5,845 nucleotides of DNA from JAVZLQ01 sp049972525. GTDB lineage: Archaea; Thermoproteota; Bathyarchaeia; Bathyarchaeales; Bathycorpusculaceae. The notes under the pieces were generated by a model. It had not been told where the DNA came from. It worked only from the letters and a program-made list of their open reading frames with translations, and did not search any database. Shown piece by piece: positions 1-5,157 of this stretch; the stretch's first letter is position 1, and each line of letters begins with the position of its first letter. The stretch lies in the NCBI GenBank assembly GCA_049972525.1, contig JBMFKI010000026.1, positions 1 to 5,845 of the forward strand. Direction: 5' to 3'. The position numbers and the translations under genes were made by a program.

Positions 1-303
1 GTATCTAGCCTTGCCCTTCAACTCTGGGAATCTCTGTAGTATCCTTCTAGCGCTCTTACCCTTCAAGTAGTTTGTGACATAGGCTGGGGATAGTCTAGGT
101 GGGCATAGGACAAACACGTGAACATGATCAGGCATAACCTCAACAGAGATGGGTTCGCAACTCAGCTCTTCAACGATTTTCTTTAAGACCTCTTTAGTGT
201 ACTCTGCAACATCACCAACAAAAATATCTTTACGATACTTTGGAATCCAGACGAAATGATACGCACACCAATACCTAACATGCCTAGTGCTCCTAAGCCT
301 CAT
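1..303 (-). CDS. tnpA: IS200/IS605-family transposase TnpA, N-terminal 101 residues (partial)
   Basis: This encodes the HUH-type Y1 transposase that cuts and rejoins single-stranded DNA at the hairpin ends of its element. Translation from the ATG at 303 gives a protein with the family start (YHFVWIPKYRK at residues 15-25), followed by the metal-binding HUH motif in MPDHVHVFV (His60 and His62), and then the KGKSARR segment (residues 81-87) typical of the family. The catalytic tyrosine helix would follow residue ~110 and lies outside the window, so activity cannot be judged. Family members are about 130-150 residues long. The ATG at 303 fits that alignment. An in-frame GTG at 324, directly after a stop codon, would add only seven residues. 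The reading frame is open with no damage in the visible part. A TATA-like box at 360-367 gives a plausible own promoter. Confidence 0.93.
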   Translation of the reverse strand, partial: MRLRSTRHVRYWCAYHFVWIPKYRKDIFVGDVAEYTKEVLKKIVEELSCEPISVEVMPDHVHVFVLCPPRLSPAYVTNYLKGKSARRILQRFPELKGKARY

Positions 304-359
304 CCACTCTAGAGATTCGCCCACCTAGGCCACTCTTAGAATACACTAGAGAATGCAGG

Positions 360-367
360 CTTATAAA
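360..367 (-). promoter_or_regulatory. TATA box for tnpA
   Basis: The minus strand reads TTTATAAG inside AGGTTTATAAGC, close to the archaeal TATA consensus. Transcription would begin about 25 bases downstream, near 335-340, leaving a short leader before the tnpA start at 303. It lies inside the element, between the left-end hairpin and the gene, so the element would carry its own promoter. Confidence 0.5.
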
Positions 368-552
368 CCTATTGCTCTGTATCCCCGCCTTGAAAGGCGA
401 GGCTTTAAGTACGATGTAAATCCTGCAAACATTAAACCTATACCAGCGACAAAAAGAACCAACGAGAATGCGCCTATTGTATGCACCCATTCAATTTGAG
501 ATGCAATTTCTGGTTCTTCTTGTATAAGATTGGAGAGAAAACTCAAGCCCAT
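361..552 (-). pseudogene. Small single-helix membrane protein, 3' end apparently replaced by the IS
   Basis: A 63-residue ORF begins at the ATG at 552. I prefer this start to an ATG four codons upstream because a TGAGG Shine-Dalgarno site (559-563) sits six bases before it. The N-terminal 24 residues are polar and acidic (QEEPE at 11-15). Residues 25-45 are a hydrophobic stretch rich in small residues (AGIGLMFAG), a clear membrane helix. From about residue 47 the codons are those of the IS left end: the basic stretch LKPRLSRRG is the translated hairpin, and the stop lies inside the element's promoter. The original C-terminus was therefore probably lost on insertion, unless the gene already ended nearby. 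I do not recognise the family. It follows a 51-residue ORF by 30 bases and may share its transcript. Confidence 0.5.
383..402 (-). repeat. IS left-end imperfect palindrome (hairpin)
   Basis: Positions 383-390 and 395-402 pair as an 8-base stem around a 4-base loop (391-394). On the minus strand, which is the tnpA coding strand, the only non-Watson-Crick pair is a G-T wobble, whereas the plus strand has a C-A mismatch at the same place. TnpA of this family recognises such subterminal hairpins on one strand only, and a cleaner fold on the coding strand agrees with that. Confidence 0.7.
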
Positions 553-558
553 ATTAAT

Positions 559-563
559 CCTCA
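559..563 (-). promoter_or_regulatory. Ribosome binding site deciding the start at 552
   Basis: The minus strand reads TGAGG followed by ATTAAT and the ATG at 552, a normal archaeal spacing. This favours the internal ATG over the one at 564, which overlaps the site. Confidence 0.55.
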
Positions 564-582
564 TCCAATTCTTTTCTCGCTT

Positions 583-738
583 TTACTGCTCTAACATCTT
601 TGTTTTCTCTAAAATATATGTGTTTCTCCGGAAGACACGCTTGGAAACACTTGGAATATCGTAAATTTTGCCAAAGGAAGTTTTGAGTTGACGAGCTGGT
701 AGTGGAGTTGTGTTAGGATTTATGTTCTCAAGCATCAT
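583..738 (-). CDS. 51-residue ORF of unknown function sharing a wing segment with the 517-residue protein
   Basis: An intact short frame runs from tandem ATG codons at 738 and 735 to a TAA at 583. Residues 15-31 (ARQLKTSFGKIYDIPSV) match residues 51-67 of the 517-residue protein encoded at 889-2442 with one substitution, Ser for Pro. The DNA copy there is 50 of 52 bases identical. The remainder is unlike that protein: a polar N-terminus with NPNTTPLP and a very basic C-terminal half (KRVFRRN, EKTK). There is no Shine-Dalgarno site before the ATG, although the stop of an even smaller frame (740-742) adjoins it. It may be a real small protein made by reuse of the segment, or a chance ORF on a duplicated scrap. 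Two substitutions in the repeat are too few to show selection, so I hold the coding call weakly. Confidence 0.3.
   Translation of the reverse strand: MMLENINPNTTPLPARQLKTSFGKIYDIPSVSKRVFRRNTYILEKTKMLEQ
624..638 (-). repeat. 15-base flanking repeat, displaced copy
   Basis: TTCTCCGGAAGACAC here matches 2293-2307 at 14 of 15 positions. In copy 2 this segment directly follows the 52-base repeat at higher coordinates. Here it lies on the lower-coordinate side, 7 bases away, so the two blocks are circularly permuted. Confidence 0.7.
646..697 (-). repeat. 52-base repeat, copy 1
   Basis: This is 50 of 52 bases identical to 2242-2293 in the same orientation. It lies within the 51-residue ORF, and its reading frame matches that of copy 2. 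Of the two differences, one is silent (Leu CTC/CTA) and one changes Pro to Ser. Confidence 0.9.
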
Positions 739-888
739 ATTAAACTAGAATTTTTAGCAATAATTTTCCTAACGAGACTACACTACCCATTTATGAATAT
801 GCCTTTTATACAGGGTTTTCGCTCGTGACAATTTCCATTATATAAGTGGTTGTTTTTGTGCACAGTAAAATTTAAGCGAATAAAATTC
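739..888 (-). promoter_or_regulatory. Intergenic spacer with two TATA-like boxes
   Basis: This spacer between the stop at 889 and the ORF start at 738 contains two TATA-like octamers on the minus strand: CTTATATA at 839-846 and TATAAAAG at 803-810. They would start transcripts near 816 and 780, and could serve the small ORFs at 738 and 552. T-rich stretches just after 889 (minus strand, about 887-866) could end transcription of the upstream gene, but there is no strong T-run or hairpin. Confidence 0.35.
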
Positions 889-2442
889 CTATACAAATCT
901 TATTGGGTGAGAATCTAGACGCGGCGTATAAACCTTCATTACTTTGTTGAAAGCGATATTGACAAATTCATCTTCCGAATAATAAAGTTCCTTCTTGGTA
1001 CATTTATGTTCTATCACCTCTTGGCGGTAAATCATTGAAAAATGTTCCTTTATATGGGAGATATACGAATCAAGCTTTTTAATAATATCGTCTTTTTCTC
1101 CCTCAACCTTGTATTGTTTTTTGGGTGGCTTAAGGATATTGATATCAGCGTAAAACTCTCGATAATAATCATCAGGATATCCCTCCTCAAAAAAGCTTTC
1201 GATATCTGGAGCATAATGTTCAGAGAGATTAATATACAAGGATGGAGCAATGTTTATTTCCGACGGCAGATCTAATGAGAGAAGGGGAATTTCAAAAAAG
1301 GCTATCCATTTCTCTCCAATTCTTTGAACAAACCTAGGTTCTGGCTTTTTGAGTTTGACTAAAAGTAGCGTGTCAAAACCGCAAGCTGGACAAATATCCT
1401 CGTATCCACTAATCACATTTTTACAACGCGGGCACTTGATATATATTGAAGGCTTTTTTCCAATTAAATCATTTTCAACCGCTAAATCCATAGCTCTCCT
1501 AAAAAGGTCAGCTCTAAATTCCTTTTGATTATCATCGTTTAAACCTCTATCTAAAATGACACAGAGCATCTTATAAACAGGTTTATATAATTCATTGGCA
1601 AGCTCCTCAGAAGTCGCTAACTTCACAAGATCTTGGTAGAATTCTCCAATCCCAAAATTCCAATAAACAGTAGACTCTGTTGTAAAGACGAGCTCCATAA
1701 GCGGTAGTCTTTGCGCCAACTCAGCACATTTTGTCTTTGTATTATATTCTAAAGCAGGACAAAATGGAAATTTCATGCGTAGCAGTTCAAGAATCTCCGA
1801 TGCCAAAGATCTCGCTCTTTCGTTAATTTTGTCGCACCATTTTTGTGCCCTAAACATAAATTTTTTATTTGATGGCCCAAGCTTTTTCTTGACTTCTTGA
1901 ATCAGACCGGCGAGTTCTCGAGCCGCCCTATTTAACTTAATATTTACCGCTACTTCTTTTATCATCATCTCCTTTTTTATGCTCAAAACGGGTGTGACTT
2001 TGTTTTTACCTATTTCTCGTGCCTTCTCATGGTTTTGAAATTTGAAGAAAGGTATCGAGTAACTGTTGGATGTCTCATCGAAAGAGACTAAGCCGAGTCT
2101 TTCAAGTCTCTCCATTACCTCGTTAAATAATTCAACATTTGGTAGTCCAGACATATTGAAGAGCATGATTCTATTGCAAGAACCTCCAAAGTCTGACAAA
2201 AGTTTCAGGATTTTTCGATCCATATCAAGCAAAAAAATTCTAACACTTGGAATATCGTAAATTTTGCCAAAGGGAGTTTTTAGTTGACGAGCTTCTCCGG
2301 AGGACACAAATTCATCCAAAATCTTTTTAGCATCTTTCAAGCTCATGTTAAGCTCTGATGCTAGTGTTGAAGGCATAATAAATCCATAATGCTTCATCGA
2401 CACTTCAATTACACTAAACCACTGCTCACTTAACTCACTCAC
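889..2442 (-). CDS. Unknown 517-residue protein with two winged-helix domains and a zinc ribbon
   Basis: I do not recognise the family. Residues 8-67 look like a winged helix-turn-helix (helices at about 8-18, 24-31 and 34-48, and a wing at 50-66). Residues 73-133 look like a second one (helices around 74-83, 91-97 and 103-117, then LVSFDETSNSYSIP as the wing). A lysine- and glutamate-rich helical part spans about 155-225, and a mainly helical part reaches 330. A four-cysteine zinc ribbon follows (CPRC at 337-340 and CPAC at 351-354). The C-terminal third is acidic and mixed, with no evident catalytic motif. There is no signal peptide or membrane helix, so it is cytoplasmic. Two DNA-reading folds plus a ribbon suggest a transcriptional regulator or other nucleic-acid-binding factor; that is inference. 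The start is a GTG, supported by GGGG at 2450-2453 seven bases upstream. It has its own promoter and is separated from the operon by 259 bases. Its composition appears more A+T rich than the operon. Confidence 0.88.
   Translation of the reverse strand: MSELSEQWFSVIEVSMKHYGFIMPSTLASELNMSLKDAKKILDEFVSSGEARQLKTPFGKIYDIPSVRIFLLDMDRKILKLLSDFGGSCNRIMLFNMSGLPNVELFNEVMERLERLGLVSFDETSNSYSIPFFKFQNHEKAREIGKNKVTPVLSIKKEMMIKEVAVNIKLNRAARELAGLIQEVKKKLGPSNKKFMFRAQKWCDKINERARSLASEILELLRMKFPFCPALEYNTKTKCAELAQRLPLMELVFTTESTVYWNFGIGEFYQDLVKLATSEELANELYKPVYKMLCVILDRGLNDDNQKEFRADLFRRAMDLAVENDLIGKKPSIYIKCPRCKNVISGYEDICPACGFDTLLLVKLKKPEPRFVQRIGEKWIAFFEIPLLSLDLPSEINIAPSLYINLSEHYAPDIESFFEEGYPDDYYREFYADINILKPPKKQYKVEGEKDDIIKKLDSYISHIKEHFSMIYRQEVIEHKCTKKELYYSEDEFVNIAFNKVMKVYTPRLDSHPIRFV
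2242..2293 (-). repeat. 52-base repeat, copy 2 (inside the 517-residue gene)
   Basis: This encodes residues 51-67 of the 517-residue protein, the predicted wing of the first winged-helix domain. It is 50 of 52 bases identical to 646-697. It is directly followed, with one shared base, by the 15-base block at 2293-2307, which is found displaced at 624-638. This copy is the likelier source because it sits inside a long intact domain. Confidence 0.9.
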
Positions 2443-2449
2443 AATCCAT

Positions 2450-2453
2450 CCCC
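2450..2453 (-). promoter_or_regulatory. Ribosome binding site supporting the GTG start at 2442
   Basis: The minus strand reads AGGGGAT, with the GGGG core seven bases before the GTG. No ATG lies in frame between this GTG and the upstream in-frame stop at 2479-2481, so the GTG start is the best choice. Confidence 0.5.
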
Positions 2454-2498
2454 TATCTCTATTTTTACTTGCCTTAACCTATTTAATATTCTATTTTT

Positions 2499-2506
2499 TA
2501 TATAAA
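2499..2506 (-). promoter_or_regulatory. TATA box for the 517-residue gene
   Basis: The minus strand reads TTTATATA, a perfect match to the archaeal TATA consensus, preceded by an A-rich stretch (AGCAAAA) where the TFB recognition element would lie. Initiation about 25 bases downstream, near 2475, would leave a leader of roughly 33 bases containing the GGGG ribosome site. Confidence 0.65.
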
Positions 2507-2573
2507 TTTTGCTTGCATCGATGATTTGCTTTTATTAGCTACTTTGGTTATTGTTGTCTGTTGGGTTGTCTCG

Positions 2574-2640
2574 GCTTGTCATGATAAAATCCTCTCAGCA
2601 CCACTATAGAGCAGAATACTTAAACTTTAGCATGACAAGC
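2574..2640. repeat. 10-base inverted repeat in the intergenic spacer
   Basis: GCTTGTCATG at 2574-2583 is the exact reverse complement of CATGACAAGC at 2631-2640, with 47 bases between them. It can be extended outward with a wobble pair. It lies about 70 bases or more upstream of the TATA box at 2499-2506 and downstream of the ATPase stop at 2702. It could be a regulator site pair, a weak transcript-end structure or an old insertion scar. A second, weaker pairing (2645-2652 with 2694-2701) lies next to it. I see no gene or RNA gene in 2443-2701. Confidence 0.5.
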
Positions 2641-2701
2641 TGGGGGCTGTCCACTTAGTATATAGGAATGATGTTGTGGTTGATGGCTTATCTGGGCAGC
2701 C

Positions 2702-3799
2702 TCACAAGCTGAGACTACTGTCTGTTGTATCGGTTTTTTCTTTAATTATTTCGTAAAATTCGTAGGCTTTGTATCTTTTTATGGATCTGATAGCCTCTAT
2801 TATCCATGGGAGTGTTGATGGTTTTCTTTTTCTTATTGCTGTGACTAGATCTTGCATGGAAACTTGCCTAACATTTCCTTGAGTTAGTGCTTGTTTTAGG
2901 GCTGTTTCTTTTGCTTCTTCGCATATGGCTTTTATGTCTGCGCCTGTGTATCCTTTTGTTAGTAATGCAAGTTCGTCTATGTTAACGTCTTTGCTGAGCA
3001 TTCCCGTTTGGAGTAACCCTCTAAGGTGTATTTGGAATATGCTTTTTCTGGCTTGAAAGTCTGGTGGTGGAACGTAAATGATTTTGTCAAATCTTCCAGG
3101 CCTTCTCGCCGCTGGGTCCAGCAACCAAGGAGCGTTAGTTGCACCTACAATTAGGAGGTTTTCTTTTTTGGAGCTTATTCCGTCGATGCATTGGAGGAAA
3201 GTGTTCTTGATCCTCTTCATGTATGATGGGCCGCTTCTTGGCAGGAGGGAATCTATCTCGTCGAGGAAAATTACGCATTCTCCAAGGTTTTTTGCATAAT
3301 TGAATATTGCTGTGATTATTTTTTCTGAGTCCCCTACCCATTTGGACATAATGTCACTGATCATAGGAGCAATAAATTTGACGTTGGAGCCGCATTCATT
3401 TGCTAGGGCTTTGGCGATAAGTGTTTTCCCGCATCCCGGGGGGCCGAAGAGCAGTATTCCGCTTCCGGGTTTTTTATCGTATAAACTGTAAAGTTCGCCT
3501 TTAATTTTCGGGTATACCACTTCCAGCTTTAAAATTTCTTTAACTTCGTCTAGGCCGCCAATGTCGTTGAAGGTGACTTTGGGCTTTTCCTTTAACACTA
3601 AACCGTTTACGTTTATGTCAAGGTTGTCTAAATTCGCGGTGAAACCTTCAGCATACAAGTCGCCATTTCCAGCTTTGGATGTTTGAAGTTTCTTAGCGGT
3701 GATGAATATGTCTGCAACTAGTATTGCGCTGGCTATCATTGGTGCTCCGTAACGCCAAAGCCAGTTTACCATGTTGTTTTGGCTGTTTTTGTCATCCAT
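2702..3799 (-). CDS. Membrane-anchored AAA ATPase, Msp1/ATAD1-like architecture
   Basis: This is an ATP-driven hexameric remodelling enzyme of the classical AAA type. A single hydrophobic helix (about residues 18-35) is followed by KK, predicting the N-terminus outside and the ATPase in the cytoplasm. After a linker, VTFNDIGGLD (75-84) begins the AAA domain. Walker A is GPPGCGKT (119-126), the pore-loop motif is KWVGDSEK (153-160), Walker B is VIFLDE (176-181), sensor 1 is Asn222, and arginine fingers lie in RRPGRFD (232-238). GYTGADI (283-289) begins the helical lid. The KPSTLPW segment (326-332) resembles the C-terminal helix region of Vps4/katanin-type enzymes. Length (365), single helix, single AAA domain and the YGPPGCGKT-like and KWxG-like motifs match the Msp1/ATAD1 plan. 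All catalytic residues are present. It is the last gene of the operon, 16 bases after its neighbour, with GGGAG at 3809-3813. The substrate is unknown, and orthology to Msp1 rather than convergent anchoring is not proven. Confidence 0.93.
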   Translation of the reverse strand: MDDKNSQNNMVNWLWRYGAPMIASAILVADIFITAKKLQTSKAGNGDLYAEGFTANLDNLDINVNGLVLKEKPKVTFNDIGGLDEVKEILKLEVVYPKIKGELYSLYDKKPGSGILLFGPPGCGKTLIAKALANECGSNVKFIAPMISDIMSKWVGDSEKIITAIFNYAKNLGECVIFLDEIDSLLPRSGPSYMKRIKNTFLQCIDGISSKKENLLIVGATNAPWLLDPAARRPGRFDKIIYVPPPDFQARKSIFQIHLRGLLQTGMLSKDVNIDELALLTKGYTGADIKAICEEAKETALKQALTQGNVRQVSMQDLVTAIRKRKPSTLPWIIEAIRSIKRYKAYEFYEIIKEKTDTTDSSLSL

Positions 3800-3815
3800 T
3801 ACGCGTTACTCCCTT

Positions 3816-4145
3816 CTAGATCTTTTCGACGGCTTCGCTTTCCAGCATGGCTGCGGCTAGCGCCAATAAAAGCATATAAAACAGTATTTTTCTTTCTTTG
3901 GATTGCATTTTTAGGGCTATTCTGCGAAGCTTCATCAAGTCTGAAATTATTCGTTTTAACTCGTTAGTTGAAGTTTCAGCGACACTGCCTTCCTGGTCTT
4001 TATAGAATCCTTCTGATAAAGCCAAGTACAATTGTTTTATTAGAAGTTGTTTTATGTTTATGCCTCCTATGGATTTCTTTGCTCCAATAGCGTCCCAAAG
4101 GATTTCAACAGCTGGAGAGAGAAAATCTTCTATTTTTATTTCCAT
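3816..4145 (-). CDS. Unknown 109-residue protein with hydrophobic, tail-anchor-like C-terminus
   Basis: I do not recognise the family. The start at 4145 follows the upstream stop by one base and has a strong GGAGG at 4156-4160, ten bases away. Two earlier in-frame ATGs (4154 and further upstream to 4208) sit on or before that site, overlap the preceding gene and are unlikely. The first ~80 residues are predicted largely helical (FLSPAVEILWDAI at 8-20; IKQLLIKQLYLALSE at 31-45; LKRIISDLMKLRRIALKM at 63-80). Residues 87-101, ILFYMLLLALAAAML, are strongly hydrophobic, flanked by KERK before and ESE after, leaving only eight residues to the end. That resembles a short tail anchor with its bulk in the cytoplasm, or a buried amphipathic helix. 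It lies directly upstream of the AAA ATPase gene with tight spacing, so it is a good candidate for an adaptor, partner or substrate of it; this is inference. Confidence 0.85.
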   Translation of the reverse strand: MEIKIEDFLSPAVEILWDAIGAKKSIGGINIKQLLIKQLYLALSEGFYKDQEGSVAETSTNELKRIISDLMKLRRIALKMQSKERKILFYMLLLALAAAMLESEAVEKI

Positions 4146-4146
4146 C

Positions 4147-5157
4147 TTACGCATTCCTCCTAACGCCTGTAACCATGCCTTGGTGGTTGACAAAGATTTC
4201 ATAGTCACTGAACTGGAACGCCCAACCGTCTTCGCACTTTCTTTGCGCTTTTAATTCTTGGTTTTCAAAGCCAAGTTTCTTGATAGCTTCTAACGCGTTT
4301 TTTAAAGCCTTTCCTTCGTCAACTGCTGAACTGCTGCTGTCTACCACGCGCTTTTTCATCCAAGTATTGCTGGCGAGAAGAGTTAATAAGGTGACTGCAA
4401 AGAGACCTAATCCGCTTATCAAGTTGAAATTATCCTGTTCTTTTACTGCACTTTTAATTTCTTTGGGGTAGGGTTGTTCATCTTGGTCTGATTCGCCTAT
4501 CTTTGACGTAGCGGTTTCAGGTTCAATGGAATGAATGGTCACCAGGTTTGTTGAAGCGTTTTTCTTTAGTGTTTGCAGTTCTTCGTTTATTCTCGTTAGG
4601 AATCTTTGGACGTATGTGCTTTCTCCGTATACGTGGATGTCATGGGAGGCTTTAACGTTGTTGAGGCTCCAGGAGTAGCCCAGCGTGTTCATGTTGTATC
4701 TCACCCATAATGGCACTTTTCCATAAACATCATTGATTTCAGTGTAAACTCGCTTGACAATCTCCCTTAAGTACTGGGATGGGGCTGAAGCCACTATTTT
4801 TACTCTTTGCTCAGCTGGATTTTTCACTTTTAAGGTTTTTTCAGGCTTACAGTATAGGAAAGCAGTTTTGTCTGGCGTTTCGCTGTTTTTGATTTTCTTT
4901 TTAAGTTTTAGTGCTATAGTTGCCGCAGTTATGAAGGGTAGAACTAGTATTGGATCAAAGGGAAGGGTGTTGGTTATTTTTCCTGTTACGTTTTGTATTG
5001 TTTCAAATGCTTGGAAAATTAGCGGCACGTCTGTAAGGCCGTTTAAGCCTATGGCTATTGTAATGGCTGTGGTTATGCAGGCTGCTAAGGCGTAGAGAAA
5101 GGTGGAGCGTTTAATGCTTCTGATTGAAGTCATTCCTACTATGCTTCTTTCGCCCAT
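4147..5157 (-). CDS. Unknown 336-residue membrane protein with soluble middle domain and PepSY-like tail
   Basis: I do not recognise the family. Membrane helices are seen at about residues 20-39, 67-85 and 244-263. Between the second and third lies a soluble domain of roughly 150 residues with strand- and helix-like segments (QRVKIVASAPSQYLREIVKRV at 117-137, split by predicted turns; VYGKVPLWVRYNMNTLGYSW at 144-163). The tail, residues 282-334, is a helix (ALKNALEAIKKLG) followed by strands with GWAFQF and GMVTGV, similar in layout to the PepSY-like end of the preceding gene. The N-terminus is basic (RSIKRS), so it starts inside. KLKKKIK after the second helix also points inside, but KKR after the third conflicts with a simple three-helix topology, leaving the side of the tail open. 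The ATG at 5157 overlaps the upstream gene by 19 bases and has GGGGAG at 5167-5172, nine bases upstream. It is probably a structural or scaffold partner of the operon's ATPase. Confidence 0.87.
   Translation of the reverse strand: MGERSIVGMTSIRSIKRSTFLYALAACITTAITIAIGLNGLTDVPLIFQAFETIQNVTGKITNTLPFDPILVLPFITAATIALKLKKKIKNSETPDKTAFLYCKPEKTLKVKNPAEQRVKIVASAPSQYLREIVKRVYTEINDVYGKVPLWVRYNMNTLGYSWSLNNVKASHDIHVYGESTYVQRFLTRINEELQTLKKNASTNLVTIHSIEPETATSKIGESDQDEQPYPKEIKSAVKEQDNFNLISGLGLFAVTLLTLLASNTWMKKRVVDSSSSAVDEGKALKNALEAIKKLGFENQELKAQRKCEDGWAFQFSDYEIFVNHQGMVTGVRRNA
4156..4160 (-). promoter_or_regulatory. Shine-Dalgarno site deciding the start of the 109-residue gene
   Basis: GGAGG on the minus strand lies ten bases before the ATG at 4145 and only one base before the in-frame ATG at 4154. 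The downstream ATG is therefore the workable start. The site is inside the last codons of the 336-residue gene, so the two are probably translationally linked. Confidence 0.7.

Larger units (their letters stand above)
1..415 (-). mobile_element. IS200/IS605-type insertion sequence, left end and 5' part (cut by window edge)
   Basis: The element is defined by a Y1 (HUH) transposase gene and, upstream of it, a short GC-rich imperfect palindrome at 383-402. This is the arrangement of the left end in IS200/IS605 elements, which move as single-stranded DNA and leave no target duplication. The outer boundary is not certain. The hairpin ends at 402, and a TTTAC pentamer (minus strand, 420-416) resembles the TTAC-type targets of some family members, which would place the tip near 415. 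The right end, and any companion tnpB, lie beyond position 1. Confidence 0.75.

Noticed and set aside
740..790. 16-codon minus-strand ORF (MGSVVSLGKLLLKILV) whose TAA at 740-742 adjoins the ATG at 738, a possible leader peptide
   Set aside because: It has no Shine-Dalgarno site at a usable distance and no homologue is known to me. A frame of this size is expected by chance in such A+T-rich sequence.
1042..1275. Plus-strand and alternate-frame ORFs within the 517-residue gene
   Set aside because: They are shadows of a long gene with convincing domain structure. They have no promoter or ribosome site of their own.
2584..2701. Factor-independent style terminator for the ATPase operon
   Set aside because: There is no clear T-run on the minus strand after the stop at 2702, and the available pairings are short or have long spacers.
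2668..2712. Possible C/D-box RNA on the plus strand (ATGATGT, TTGATGG, then CTGA at 2709-2712)
   Set aside because: The two C-like boxes are only about 12 bases apart, no D' box lies between them, and the last box falls inside the ATPase gene on the other strand.
4146..4208. Longer 130-residue version of the 109-residue protein starting at 4208
   Set aside because: It would overlap the upstream gene by about 60 bases and ignore the strong GGAGG at 4156-4160, which is correctly placed for the ATG at 4145.
4754..5095. 113-codon plus-strand open frame
   Set aside because: It is antisense to the 336-residue membrane protein. The antisense of hydrophobic coding sequence often stays open, and it lacks a ribosome site and any recognisable motif.
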